DNA of 64,000 bases, from contig JANDLT010000020.1 in the NCBI GenBank assembly GCA_024330265.1, positions 17,449 to 81,448 on the forward strand. Direction: 5' to 3'. Of the stretch, positions 8,765 to 17,968 are shown piece by piece. Within the stretch, counting starts at the first letter, position 1. The number at the start of each line of letters is the position of its first letter. Under the pieces are notes generated by a model. The model was not told the DNA's origin. It was given only the letters and a program-made list of their open reading frames with translations, and did not search any database. The translations under genes were made by a program, and so were the position numbers. The DNA comes from Pyrinomonadaceae bacterium MAG19_C2-C3 (GTDB lineage: Bacteria > Acidobacteriota > Blastocatellia > Pyrinomonadales > Pyrinomonadaceae).

Positions 8765-8840
8765 TGATGAGTAATGAGTAATGCGTGATGAGTAAAAGAC
8801 ATGTTCTTAACTCATCACGCATTACTCATTACTCATCACT
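8763..8840. repeat. Perfect 31-bp inverted repeat made of heptamers (GATGAGT / AATGAGT)
   Basis: Arms 8763-8793 and 8810-8840 are perfect reverse complements over 31 bases, with a 16-base loop. The arms consist of GTGATGA/GTAATGA-type 7-base units. The left arm starts inside the stop codon of the preceding gene. No T-run follows, so it is not a standard terminator. Confidence 0.92.
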
Positions 8841-8901
8841 TATCTTTTCGGTTATCATGCGGCGCGTAAGTCAAACCCGAAATCAAGACGAGGATTCACG
8901 C

Positions 8902-9351
8902 ATGAGAATTAAAGATTTTCTGTTCGGCAGTTCGATTGAGAGTTCACCGCTTGCCGATGTCGGCTTGTTAGTTTTGCGCTTCGCCACAGGCATCGCACTC
9001 GCGTTGCAGCATGGCTACGGCAAGCTTCTCGACCCGACTAGCTTCATCACCAAAGCGGTCATTCCAATGGGCATTCCCGCCCCGACAATCTTCGGCTGGC
9101 TGGCGATATTCTCCGAATTTTTCGGCGGCATACTCCTCGCTCTCGGACTCTTAACGCGCCCCGCCGCCTTCTTCGTTCTGTGCGTTATGCTTACCGCATA
9201 CTTCACCGTCCACATCAACGACCCGTTCGCACGCAAAGAACTCGCCGTTCTCTATGGCTTAATCGCCATCGCTTTCCTACTCAAAAGTTCGGGTCGCTAC
9301 GGCTTCGACGCCCTGCTTCGCGGCAACAATCGCGGCTCATCGCGTCGTTAA
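8902..9351 (+). CDS. DoxX-family integral membrane protein
   Basis: A 149-residue protein with about four membrane helices. It matches the DoxX/YphA family in layout: LLVLRFATGIALALQHGYGKL as helix one with a polar HGYGK, a P-G-rich loop, FFGGILLALGLLTRPAAF as helices two and three, and a final helix before a basic tail. Family members have been linked to respiratory or redox membrane complexes, but most are uncharacterised. An in-frame start at 8785 would begin inside the repeat hairpin; ATG 8902 gives the usual family start. It follows the DUF3857 pair on the same strand. Confidence 0.8.
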   Translation: MRIKDFLFGSSIESSPLADVGLLVLRFATGIALALQHGYGKLLDPTSFITKAVIPMGIPAPTIFGWLAIFSEFFGGILLALGLLTRPAAFFVLCVMLTAYFTVHINDPFARKELAVLYGLIAIAFLLKSSGRYGFDALLRGNNRGSSRR

Positions 9352-9393
9352 GTTCGTTGGAACAAAGCGGGTGTGAACGGTGTCTTATAAGAC

Positions 9394-9744
9394 ATGAAGA
9401 TAACCGCCAACAAACTTGCGGCTTACATACTCGTCGCGGCTTTTTCAATCGTGATGAACTTCTATGGCGGCGAGATTTTCAAGTCCGGCACTTCATACTA
9501 CAACTATCTTGTAGGCGATGAAGTAGTTGAGCATGGGTCAAATGTTGATTCCGAATTAGCCGAATTTGATGTTGTTTCTTGTGATATGGGTAGTCCCTCA
9601 TTTGAATTTCTAATGCTCTTAGGTTTGATTGTGGTGCTGCCGCCGAGTTTAATAATGGGCGTTTTGGTATGGCTGATTCAAAAACGCAAAGGCACGAATT
9701 ATCAATCGCCACACAATGTTCCAAGTCTTATCTGGCGCAAGTAA
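9394..9744 (+). CDS. Small membrane protein of unknown function
   Basis: A 116-residue protein with two hydrophobic segments, residues about 8-26 (AAYILVAAFSIVMNFYGG) and 70-95 (FLMLLGLIVVLPPSLIMGV), separated by an acidic, probably periplasmic loop, and ending in a basic cytoplasmic tail. I recognise no family. It lies 42 bases after the DoxX-type gene and is followed by a bidirectional terminator, so it would be the last gene of this plus-strand unit. Confidence 0.55.
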   Translation: MKITANKLAAYILVAAFSIVMNFYGGEIFKSGTSYYNYLVGDEVVEHGSNVDSELAEFDVVSCDMGSPSFEFLMLLGLIVVLPPSLIMGVLVWLIQKRKGTNYQSPHNVPSLIWRK

Positions 9745-9751
9745 TAACACA

Positions 9752-9790
9752 TAAAAAAAGGCGCGACGTTTGATGAACGTCGCGCCTTTT
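9752..9790. terminator. Bidirectional Rho-independent terminator
   Basis: AAAAAAAGGCGCGACGTT, loop TGATG-like, then AACGTCGCGCCTTTT: a long GC stem with A-run before and T-run after. It serves the plus-strand gene ending at 9744 and the minus-strand gene ending at 9812. Confidence 0.9.
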
Positions 9791-9811
9791 GAAATTTCAA
9801 ATTTCAAATTC

Positions 9812-11104
9812 TCATCCAAGCACACCTCTAAAATTCTTCGCTTGAATCTCAAATCCCGGAAACACGCTTCGCATATCGCGCACGCCCAAGTGTCGGGTTG
9901 CGATTTCACCGAAGACGTTGCGGAAGTCGGTCGTTAATGCAAGGTCGCGCCCTTCGTGAAGTTTGTCGGAAGCCAAGCCTTGCCAATCGCCATAGACTTT
10001 GCCGCCGCGCACGCCGTTGCCGATGACGAGCATCGCGTTGGCGTGTCCGTGGTCGGTTCCGCGTGTGCCGTTCTCGCGCGCCGTGCGCCCGAACTCGCTC
10101 ATCGTGAGGATGACGACATCATCCATGCGGTCGCCCAAGTCGGTCGCAAGGGCGGCGATGCCTTGCGCGAACTCGCTTAGGCGAATGGCGAGTTGACCGC
10201 GCGCCCCGCCTTGATTGACGTGCGTGTCCCAGCCACCCGTTTCCGCGAACGCGACTTCCAAGCCGACATCGGATTTAACTAATTGCGCGATTTGCAAAAG
10301 CGATTCACCGAATTTGCCGTTCGGGTAACGCGCTCCGTTCTGGGCTTTGTACTGCGCGGGATTGACGCGCTTCAAATAGTTGACGGCTTCAAACGTGTCG
10401 CGTCCCGTTCCGGTCAACACGTCGCTCGTCGTTTCTTCATACAAGGATTCAAAGCCGCCCTGCACGCGCGCCGAGTTTGCTCCGGCGCGAATCGTGAAAT
10501 CGCGTAAGTTGGAAATCGCCAACGCTTCGGCGCGCCCCTGAAGCGAACGCGGCAGAGTTTGCGACATCGCCACCGCGCGAAACAACGTGTGACCTTCCTT
10601 GTCCGTTTGCATCACGCGGTTAAGCCAGCCGTCGCGTGTTGACTTAACGCCGGGCGTGCCGGACTCCATGTAATCTTGCGCGTCGAAGTGCGAGCGCGTC
10701 GCGTCAGGGCTTCCGGCGGCATGGACAATCGCCATGCGCTTTTGTGCGAAGTAAGGCTGAAGCGGCGCGAGCGACGGATGCAAGCCGAAGAAGCCGTCGA
10801 GGTCGAGCGCGGCATCCGTGTTGTTCGGATTAACGATGACGCCCGATGCGCGGCTCACGGGTTTGGCAATCGCAATCGTCGGGCGCAGATTGTAGTAATC
10901 CGCGTCGCCGTGCGGAACAATCATGTTCAAGCCGTCAACCGCTCCGCGTTGAAAAATAGCGATGAGGGTTTTGCGGCGACCCTGTTTAGTCAAGCCCTGA
11001 CTCATCACGGCGCGTTGCATAAACGACGGCGCGCCGCCGAGCAAGCCGAAACTCGCCACCGCGATGCCGCCCTGTTTCAAAAACATTCTTCGATTGTTGT
11101 TCAT
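9812..11104 (-). CDS. DUF1501 domain protein, Tat-exported
   Basis: A 430-residue DUF1501 protein. The N-terminus NNRRMFLKQGGIAVASFGLLGG is a twin-arginine signal, so it should be exported folded by the Tat system (a tatA gene lies at 34.7 kb). The alkaline-phosphatase-like fold is suggested by metal-site-like segments (GAVDGLNMIVPHGD, HAAGSPDATRSHFDAQDYME, ETGGWDTHVNQGG, and MSEFGRTARENGTRGTDHGHAN near the C-terminus). The substrate is unknown. It lies just downstream of the DUF1800 gene, a pairing common in Acidobacteriota and Planctomycetota, and the two probably form an operon. Confidence 0.92.
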   Translation of the reverse strand: MNNNRRMFLKQGGIAVASFGLLGGAPSFMQRAVMSQGLTKQGRRKTLIAIFQRGAVDGLNMIVPHGDADYYNLRPTIAIAKPVSRASGVIVNPNNTDAALDLDGFFGLHPSLAPLQPYFAQKRMAIVHAAGSPDATRSHFDAQDYMESGTPGVKSTRDGWLNRVMQTDKEGHTLFRAVAMSQTLPRSLQGRAEALAISNLRDFTIRAGANSARVQGGFESLYEETTSDVLTGTGRDTFEAVNYLKRVNPAQYKAQNGARYPNGKFGESLLQIAQLVKSDVGLEVAFAETGGWDTHVNQGGARGQLAIRLSEFAQGIAALATDLGDRMDDVVILTMSEFGRTARENGTRGTDHGHANAMLVIGNGVRGGKVYGDWQGLASDKLHEGRDLALTTDFRNVFGEIATRHLGVRDMRSVFPGFEIQAKNFRGVLG

Positions 11105-11247
11105 AATAATGACCCTCTTAAATTGCGCGCGGTGAAGCGGTGTTTGACGTTGGTGCCTGCCCGCGTCGCCGTCGCTTCGCCGCGCGTTTCGTCAACCGGA
11201 AACATGACTTAAAAACCCACTTGTTTTCCGGTGGCGAATCTTAAAGC

Positions 11248-13437
11248 TTACTGTCGTTGGAACTCCGGCAAGCCGATAATCAAACCGATGATGCGGCGCG
11301 CTTCCTGTTCTTCGGGAGCGACTTTGTTTTCCCTTGCCGCACGATTGTCGCGGGCTTCGCGTCGCATGGCGCGTCGTTCGTTATTGCCCATCATCTCGCC
11401 CGTCGCGTTGTCAGTCGCCGCCGTCATCGCGCCGTCGGTTTCATTGCGTGCGATTAAATTCGGCGTGCCGTTTGGAGTGATTGCCGGGTCGCTGACTTGC
11501 TTCATCAACGTGCGTTTCGTCGCATCCGAAACCATGCCGTTCAGCAACTTGTTGACCAACTCTGTGGCGAGTGCTTCTTTGCTTTCCTGACTGATTCGCA
11601 TGGATTGCGGGCTGACGAAACGCTTGAGGTCGAAGCGTGTGCCGGGCAGACGATTCGCGGCAAGCGCGACGGCGAAGTTTAAGCGTTCGAGTAATGCTCC
11701 GGTGTTGACCCAAGTTTCTGCGGTGTCGGCGTAACCCGTCGGGGCTTGATAACCATAAAGCGGTTCGCCCATGCGCGCGATGGTTTGATGAACGCCGGGA
11801 CGCGCATCGGTCTGTACGTCAAGGGCGCGCATCGCGGAAGCGGCGAGTTCAAACGGCGTCTTTATCTTCTGCCGGAAGTTTGCTTCCGCAGTAAATTCCG
11901 GGGCGGTGAACACGGCGCGCAAGGTCTCTTTGATGTCGCCCTTGGAGCGTGTGAACGCCGCGCTGATGCGCGCGACGAGTTGCGGCGTCGGTTCATCGGT
12001 CACGAATTTGCGCGCGAGTTTGGTCGCAATAAACTTCGCGGTCGAAGGATGCGTCGCCAGAATGTCTAAAACTTTTTCGCCGTCATCAATGCCGCCCGCC
12101 GTGATTTTCTGTCCCAAAACGGTCTTGTCATCTTTATCGTGCGTGCGCGGATTAAAGAAAAACTCTCCGGTTTTAAGTTGAAAATTCTCTGTCAAGTTGG
12201 CGAGGCGTTCGTTACCTTTATTGGTATTCGCCATGTAGCCGCGCGGGTCGAATATCGTCCAGCCCGTGAAGGCGCGTGCGACTTCCACGATGTCTTTCTG
12301 CGTGTAGCCGCCGTCAACGCCGAGCGTGTGGAGTTCCATCAATTCGCGGGCATAGTTTTCGTTGATGCCGCGCTTCGGGCGTTTGTTTTGCGCTACGGCG
12401 TTTGGACGATTCATAGCTTGCGGTGAATCATCGCCCGCTTGTGTCCGGCGCATCTCGTCATTCGTAGTGGGTGTGTTAAATATATCCAAAGGATTGCGGC
12501 GATTATTGCGACGGTTATTCCTAAGGTTGCCGCCCATCATTCCGCCGTTGCGGTTCATGCGGCGCAATCCGGCGCGCCCATTGTTCGGAGCGTTCGGTGA
12601 GACGCTTTGAAAGTTGTCGAGATAGAAAAGCATCGCCGGACTTTTCGCGGTCGCTTCGAGCAGGTCGCGGAAGTTGCCGAGCGCGTTCGGGCGAATCACG
12701 TCGCGGTCGTATGAAACTAGATACCAACGGTCAACGCCTTTGCCCGCGAAGACGTTGAAGTGATTCGTCCAAAAATCAACCATCGTTTCTTGCAACTGCC
12801 GCTCGCTATAAACCGCACGCATGATGCGCGAGGCTTGCAAATCCTGCATGACGCGCTGCGGAAGTTCGAGATTATTTTCGCGGTAGTAGCGCGCGATAGC
12901 CTGACGATACGCGGCGCGGTCGGCGTTCGATTGATTGTTCGCCTCTCCGCTCATCATCTCGCCGTTCGCGCTCATCGCATCGCCGTTTGCTTTCATCGCA
13001 CTGTTATTAGCTTTCGCCGCACCGCCGTTGGTGCGCTGTTCACGAATCTCTTTAAGGTCGTCGGGCAATGTGCCTTGACGCTGCATCTGGCGGGCGAGTC
13101 TGCCGGGTGCCGGATACTGGGCAAGCAGTTCACCGTTGGTCAACTTGAGGGCGGGAAAGTTTTGTAACTTCGCTTCGAGTGTTGCATCGTTAAGCGATGA
13201 AGGATTGAGTTGCGTTTCGATATAACGCTCGATGCCCATCGCGCGGACACGTTTGACATCGCCCGGACGCGCGCCATAGCCGAGACGATTTAGGACATGC
13301 ACGATGTATTTATCGCCCGCCAATTTGGTGGACGAACTTTGCGTGACTTGCGCATGTGTGAATGCGAAAGGCTGTGTGGTGAAGGTCAGAAGCACCAGCA
13401 TCACGACGACGCGACGCATGAAAGAAGTTCGATTCAT
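11248..13437 (-). CDS. DUF1800 domain protein, secreted
   Basis: A 729-residue secreted protein (signal peptide ending near AQVTQ) with a DUF1800 domain: LNRLGYGARPGDVKRVRAMG near the start, MVDFWTNHFNVFAGKG, ENYARELMELHTLGVDGGYTQKDI, and FVTDEPTPQLVARIS. Two low-complexity insertions interrupt it: a Met/Asn/Ala-rich stretch (about 145-170, with repeats like AMKANGDAMSANGEMM) and an Arg/Asn-rich stretch (about 295-315). The C-terminal tail is again Asn/Arg-rich. Its function is unknown; it is co-oriented with the DUF1501 gene 143 bases downstream, and the two families usually occur together. Confidence 0.92.
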   Translation of the reverse strand: MNRTSFMRRVVVMLVLLTFTTQPFAFTHAQVTQSSSTKLAGDKYIVHVLNRLGYGARPGDVKRVRAMGIERYIETQLNPSSLNDATLEAKLQNFPALKLTNGELLAQYPAPGRLARQMQRQGTLPDDLKEIREQRTNGGAAKANNSAMKANGDAMSANGEMMSGEANNQSNADRAAYRQAIARYYRENNLELPQRVMQDLQASRIMRAVYSERQLQETMVDFWTNHFNVFAGKGVDRWYLVSYDRDVIRPNALGNFRDLLEATAKSPAMLFYLDNFQSVSPNAPNNGRAGLRRMNRNGGMMGGNLRNNRRNNRRNPLDIFNTPTTNDEMRRTQAGDDSPQAMNRPNAVAQNKRPKRGINENYARELMELHTLGVDGGYTQKDIVEVARAFTGWTIFDPRGYMANTNKGNERLANLTENFQLKTGEFFFNPRTHDKDDKTVLGQKITAGGIDDGEKVLDILATHPSTAKFIATKLARKFVTDEPTPQLVARISAAFTRSKGDIKETLRAVFTAPEFTAEANFRQKIKTPFELAASAMRALDVQTDARPGVHQTIARMGEPLYGYQAPTGYADTAETWVNTGALLERLNFAVALAANRLPGTRFDLKRFVSPQSMRISQESKEALATELVNKLLNGMVSDATKRTLMKQVSDPAITPNGTPNLIARNETDGAMTAATDNATGEMMGNNERRAMRREARDNRAARENKVAPEEQEARRIIGLIIGLPEFQRQ

Positions 13438-13576
13438 AAAATTTTCTCCGCAAAGAACGATTGAGACATAACAACGTCACGGCACACAAAGAGTTTCGTG
13501 TTGCCTATATGAATGGTTAGACGCCGAAGCATGGCGTGTGGTTGAAAAATTTAGAAACTAAACTTTTCCGGTAGAT

Positions 13577-13680
13577 ACGAAGGAGGGCAAAGCAGTAAAA
13601 CGGAGGTCAACGGAGGCGAGAACGGAGGTCAACGGAGAAGCATCATTGTTCTTCCTCCGTTCTACTCCGTTTCACTCGCT
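13577..13680. repeat. Short tandem/inverted repeats (ACGGAGG type)
   Basis: AACGGAGGTCAACGGAGG occurs at 13599-13616 and again with small change at 13622-13640, followed by CCTCCGTTCTACTCCGTTT at 13656-13675, which is the approximate reverse complement. It fills the gap between the DUF1800 gene and the M28 peptidase. Confidence 0.65.
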
Positions 13681-13704
13681 CATCAGCATTGAAAACTTTC
13701 ACAT

Positions 13705-15156
13705 CTAACGCGCGGCAGAAGCGGGGCGCGGATAAACGACGACGCTGCGGTTGCCTTCGCGGTCAATCGCGCGGACGCCGAAGAAGTAGTTATCTTTCGA
13801 CATGTCCGGCATCGTGAATGATGTACGTGTGCCGACAGAGCGGCTGTTCGTCCACGCGGGCGCGGTCGTCGCGCGCCACACGATTTCATATCCGGCGAGG
13901 TCGGGTTCGGTGTTCGCCGTCCAACGCAAATCCGTGTCGTTAGTTAAGCGTCCGGTGACGATTGAGACCGCACGCGGCGGGGCGGGAGCGAGTGCGATTG
14001 AGGCGAGGGCGGCGAGGTTGACGCGGGCGACGTTTGCCGTATAAGCAAAGTCAACGAACTGCGGCAAGTCGCCGTAAATCGTGCCGTTCTCGGTGCGAAG
14101 GTTCTGATGTTGGTGGCGATAATCTTCGTTCGGTTCGGTGAAACGAACCGCCGGAAAGCCGCGTTCTAAGAATGGTATGTGGTCGCCGCCGCGACCGTAA
14201 CGGTCGCGGCGGTAGATGACTTCGACGTTCATCGCGGGAACATAAACATCGCTCACGTTATCAATGAAGCGCGCGAGTTGACGCGCCGCCGAATCGTTTT
14301 CGCCGCCGACACTGCGGCGCGTGCGTGCCTGTTCTTCCGTTTCATTCGACGGCACGCCTTCGGCAAAAACCCGCACCGTGCGACGGTCGCGCACGCCTTT
14401 ATCGCTCAAAGAATTGCCGATGATGTCGTTGGTGAACATCGCCTCGATGTTCATGTTTTTCACTTTCGCCTGTTCCGCGAAATAGGTCGCGCCGAGCAAG
14501 CCCTGTTCTTCTCCGGCAACCGCCATGAAAACAATCGTCGCCTCGAACTTGTGCCGCGCCATGACGCGCGCCAACTCAAGCACGGCGGCTGTTCCAGATG
14601 CGTCGTCGTTCGCGCCGGGCGCGTCGCACGTCGCGTCAGTCGGACTCGTACACATCGAATCGTAGTGACCGCTGACGACGAGCGTGCGTTCGGGCGTCGC
14701 CGTGCCGGGAAGCGTGGCGACGACGTTGGTGAGGCGTGTCGGTTGCGGGATGCGCGGGGCGACGGGCTGAATAAAACTTTGCAATTCGACTTTCAGACGA
14801 TTGCCGTTCGCGCGACTGATGTTGTCAAATTCACTTTTCAGATAATCACGCGCCGCACCGATGCCGCGCGTCGGGCTGGTCTGGTCGGACAAAGTATTGC
14901 GCGTCCCGAAGGAGACGAGACGGCGAATCGTGCGCTCGATGTTGCGGCTGTCAACTTCGGTAACGAGTCGGACGATTAAAGGATTGCGAACGGTGCGCGG
15001 CGGGCGTGTCGTTTGTGTGTTGGCGCGGCGCGAATTGTTCGGGCGACGTTGCGCGCGAGTTGACGGAACGGATGCCGTGAACAGCAAGCCGCAAAGCAGT
15101 GTGATGATGACGCGGCGCGAAAGCTTGGGCGCGTGTGAGTGTGTGATTTTGGGCAT
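13705..15156 (-). CDS. Secreted M28-family zinc aminopeptidase with C-terminal fibronectin-like domain
   Basis: Removes N-terminal residues from peptides outside the cytoplasm using two zinc ions. From the ATG at 15156 the protein has 483 residues: signal peptide (about 12-35, ending TRAQ), a peptidase domain with His164 (SGHYDS), Asp184 (GANDDASG), and Glu216/217 (GEEQG), then a later His in the HQHQN segment. The last 100 residues (VTGRLTNDTDLRWTANTEPDLAGYEIVWR) look like a fibronectin type III fold. An in-frame start at 15255 gives an extra Cys-rich stretch without signal character, so I prefer 15156. The specificity cannot be read from the sequence. Confidence 0.9.
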   Translation of the reverse strand: MPKITHSHAPKLSRRVIITLLCGLLFTASVPSTRAQRRPNNSRRANTQTTRPPRTVRNPLIVRLVTEVDSRNIERTIRRLVSFGTRNTLSDQTSPTRGIGAARDYLKSEFDNISRANGNRLKVELQSFIQPVAPRIPQPTRLTNVVATLPGTATPERTLVVSGHYDSMCTSPTDATCDAPGANDDASGTAAVLELARVMARHKFEATIVFMAVAGEEQGLLGATYFAEQAKVKNMNIEAMFTNDIIGNSLSDKGVRDRRTVRVFAEGVPSNETEEQARTRRSVGGENDSAARQLARFIDNVSDVYVPAMNVEVIYRRDRYGRGGDHIPFLERGFPAVRFTEPNEDYRHQHQNLRTENGTIYGDLPQFVDFAYTANVARVNLAALASIALAPAPPRAVSIVTGRLTNDTDLRWTANTEPDLAGYEIVWRATTAPAWTNSRSVGTRTSFTMPDMSKDNYFFGVRAIDREGNRSVVVYPRPASAAR

Positions 15157-15304
15157 TGATTTACCGGATTGTGTGGACGAGTTTTGTTTGAATAGAGCGT
15201 GCTTGATTTTAACGATTGAATCGACCGGCGCGCACGAACAGCAACAACCACGCAAGTCTAGCGGATGAAAAGCAAGCTAATTGCGCGTCCGGTTGAATAG
15301 CTTG

Positions 15305-16462
15305 TTAGCCCGCCCGTTCATTGGAAAATGCTTCGTCTAGAATCGCTTTTCTGTAATCGGGATTAACGGTTGCCTCGTAAAATACCGGCTCATGGTATTT
15401 ACGGAATGATGAACTTCTACAACGAGCCATTTCAGATAATGCTGCCTCCATCCATTCTTCCTTTAGCTCATTTGTAGATGCATCATCAAATACGGAATTA
15501 GGCAAACCGCCAAATCGAAAGAAATACGGCGTGTTATCAAATTCTTCTCCGGGCAAAGGGTCGAAGCGTCCGCTTTTGGTGGCTTTTGATTGAAGTTCGT
15601 GAATCTGTATGGACTGCGCTCCAAAGATGAATCCTGTAGTAGCTGGTTTCCTGCGAAAAAAAGCAGCGCGGAGCACATACCGATTATTTATCGTAACAGG
15701 CAGATTATTATATGAAGAGGGGATAGATAGGACGAGTCTTGAATCATCAGCCTTAAGTCCGGTAAATGATAAAAGCTCCTTCACCAAATCAAAATACTCA
15801 TTTATCCATTCACGGTCTGGAGCTAACCTGATACGCTCAACCAAATGCTGATGTCCATCTTCTATATCCCCGTGCACAATTCTCGTGATTCGCCCTTTAG
15901 CTTCCGCTACCAGTTTAGACTTTACTCTTGGAGCTTTAGACGTGATAGCAAAATGTGACCTTTCAATGTGCACATCCGGCAGCGTATCAGCGAAGGCTGC
16001 CATTTCCGTAATATCAACTGGTGCTGTTTGTGACCACAGAGTATCAAACCACTCGCGCAATTCCTCTACCTGATTCTCTCTCTCAAAAAGCACGGACATC
16101 TCAACGCGCCCGATGACACCCTTTTTCGTAAAATTGGCTGAACCTGCAAGAGCATTTTCTCCCGCAATAATAACTTTGGCGTGCAAATCTTTGTAATGAT
16201 GGATTCGTCCCTGATTCTCAATAATAAACCCCTGAATCTCTCGCCTAGCATCTTTATTACGAGAGGCAATCCATTCTTCGACATCCGTTACAATCCGCCA
16301 AGATTCGCAGTGCCTAATAAGCTGCTTGATGTAACTTACGCTTAGATACGGACACGCAAGCCGCATATCTTCGCCTTTCGTTATCCGGCTTATTACTTCG
16401 TCAAACGGCGAGATGCCGCCAGATGAACTCTTGAGATTGTGGTATATCAATTTAATCGTCAT
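15305..16462 (-). CDS. Phospholipase-D-fold protein (single HKD-like motif)
   Basis: A 385-residue cytoplasmic protein. The N-terminal half carries one PLD-type active-site motif, HAKVIIAGENALAGSANFT (His94, Lys96, Asn110) followed by Glu121, as in PLD-superfamily nucleases and phosphodiesterases that dimerise to make one active site. The C-terminal half has no motif I recognise. The region is visibly richer in A and T than the genes on either side and uses different codons, which suggests horizontal gain. It sits alone between the M28 peptidase and the anti-sigma gene. A role in DNA processing or defence is possible, but no partner gene is present. Confidence 0.8.
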   Translation of the reverse strand: MTIKLIYHNLKSSSGGISPFDEVISRITKGEDMRLACPYLSVSYIKQLIRHCESWRIVTDVEEWIASRNKDARREIQGFIIENQGRIHHYKDLHAKVIIAGENALAGSANFTKKGVIGRVEMSVLFERENQVEELREWFDTLWSQTAPVDITEMAAFADTLPDVHIERSHFAITSKAPRVKSKLVAEAKGRITRIVHGDIEDGHQHLVERIRLAPDREWINEYFDLVKELLSFTGLKADDSRLVLSIPSSYNNLPVTINNRYVLRAAFFRRKPATTGFIFGAQSIQIHELQSKATKSGRFDPLPGEEFDNTPYFFRFGGLPNSVFDDASTNELKEEWMEAALSEMARCRSSSFRKYHEPVFYEATVNPDYRKAILDEAFSNERAG

Positions 16463-16570
16463 ACGCTTAATACGCGAAGCGGGCTGACTTGAAGTTGAGT
16501 GGAATTTATATCAGATAATAGGACAAAATCCGGTAAAACTTTTGCGATTACCCGGCATCGTCAATTAACG

Positions 16571-17968
16571 TCACTGTACACGGTAAGCCTGATTGTTGAT
16601 GACAAGGATGATGCTGCCCGCGAGTTGTTCGACGATGTGGCGGACGGACGCATCTTGTTTGATGAGAGCGCAGAGTTGTTCGGAGTCGCGCTTGATGTTT
16701 GTGACGCGCATCGGTGTCCGGTATGAGTTATCAATCCACGTTTCGGCTTGGCGCGTGAAGCGGCGATTGCCGATGACGCGCGGGGTTTCGTTTGACGTGA
16801 CGGAGCGGGCGCGGGGCGCGGCGGATGATGTCGGTGACGAAGTTCTCTTCTTTTCGTCTGCGTCGCTTGATGAAGCGCGGGCGTTAGGTTCGGTGCGCCG
16901 GAGAAAACCTTGTGCCTCGTTTTTTTGCGGTTGGGCGGCGGCGATTTTATCGTCCGCCCGGCGCGCCGCATCTTGTCGTGATTCAAATGTGGTGATGTCG
17001 TCCGATTGAGTGATTCGTGAATCTTGCGGCTCAAGGGGCGCGGCGGGCAACGATGATGATGGTGGTAGTGGCGTCGTTGTCGGCGGTGCGGGAGCGTCGG
17101 CGGTGACGATGACATCTTCACCTTCTGATGATTTAGCTTGCGGTGAAGGAGCGGCGGACGATGGTGAGAGCATCATCAACGAATCTGTGGTGCGCCCGTT
17201 GATAGGAAGTTCAGCGATTTGATTCGTGGTTGTTTGCTTCGTCGCGTTGGGGGTTTGTGAGGCGTTCGCGGCGGTGTTGCTGTTCGCGTTCGCGGCGTAT
17301 AGCCCGCTTGCGTTCGATGCCGCGTTGCCGTTCATCGTCATGGAATTAGCGTTCGCCATGTTTGCGTTCATCGCGTTGATGGTGGAAGCGTTGTCGCCCG
17401 TTGGTTGGTCACTCATCGCGGGGTCGTCGCTCTCCGTAATGGCTTCGCGTGTGGAAGCGGTTTGCATCGCAATCTCGCCGGATGAGTTCTGGTTGTTTAA
17501 CCGGACGAACAAGCCGATGCAAACTGTCAGCACGACGAGGGCGGCAAGGGTGGCGAGCGTGTAAGTTGCAACGGATGACGGGACGAGATTAAACGGCGGC
17601 GTGAACGACTTCCAGAAGTCGGACGGCGCGTCAATGTTGTTTGTGGTGACGGGTATGACTTGGATTTCTGTATCGTCAGATTGATTTGCCGTCGTTGTTT
17701 CGGAAGACGCGGCGAGGGCGAGCAGCGAAGCTTGACGGCGGCACGCATCGCACATCATCAGGTGTTTGAGATACGCGGCGCGCGTCGCTTCCGGCAGCGT
17801 CGTCGCGGTCAACGCGCTTAGTTCGTCAACGTCTAAATGTGAATCGTCGGACGCGACGGGCGCGCGGGCAGAGGCACCAATCGCGGTTGAATCGGCACGC
17901 GCGAAAGTCTCCGGCGCGAAGTTGTCGCGCAAGAGAAGGTCAATCTGTGTGTCATGTCGCGTGTTCAT
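16571..17968 (-). CDS. Anti-sigma-like membrane protein with zinc-finger motif and LPINGR segment
   Basis: A 465-residue protein: a cytoplasmic N-terminus with a zf-HC2-type His-x3-Cys-x2-Cys (His69, Cys73, Cys76), one membrane helix (about 132-155), and a long low-complexity periplasmic part rich in Asn, Ala, Ser and Met. Within it, residues 251-269 (IAELPINGRTTDSLMMLSP) resemble the LPLNGR region of acidobacterial TonB-dependent receptors. It starts directly after the sigma factor stop codon (TAA then ATG), so the pair is translationally coupled and the protein most likely holds that sigma factor inactive. The C-terminus is a further basic domain of unknown role. Confidence 0.8.
   Translation of the reverse strand: MNTRHDTQIDLLLRDNFAPETFARADSTAIGASARAPVASDDSHLDVDELSALTATTLPEATRAAYLKHLMMCDACRRQASLLALAASSETTTANQSDDTEIQVIPVTTNNIDAPSDFWKSFTPPFNLVPSSVATYTLATLAALVVLTVCIGLFVRLNNQNSSGEIAMQTASTREAITESDDPAMSDQPTGDNASTINAMNANMANANSMTMNGNAASNASGLYAANANSNTAANASQTPNATKQTTTNQIAELPINGRTTDSLMMLSPSSAAPSPQAKSSEGEDVIVTADAPAPPTTTPLPPSSSLPAAPLEPQDSRITQSDDITTFESRQDAARRADDKIAAAQPQKNEAQGFLRRTEPNARASSSDADEKKRTSSPTSSAAPRARSVTSNETPRVIGNRRFTRQAETWIDNSYRTPMRVTNIKRDSEQLCALIKQDASVRHIVEQLAGSIILVINNQAYRVQ

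Noticed and set aside
8763..8840. Rho-independent terminator
   Set aside because: The stem is long and AT-mixed, and no T-run follows on either strand.
14179..14979. 266-codon open frame on the plus strand
   Set aside because: Antisense to the M28 peptidase, whose metal ligands are all present on the other strand.
16571..17968. TonB-dependent receptor
   Set aside because: The LPINGR-like segment alone suggested it, but there is no barrel, no signal peptide and the protein has an anti-sigma zinc finger plus one membrane helix.
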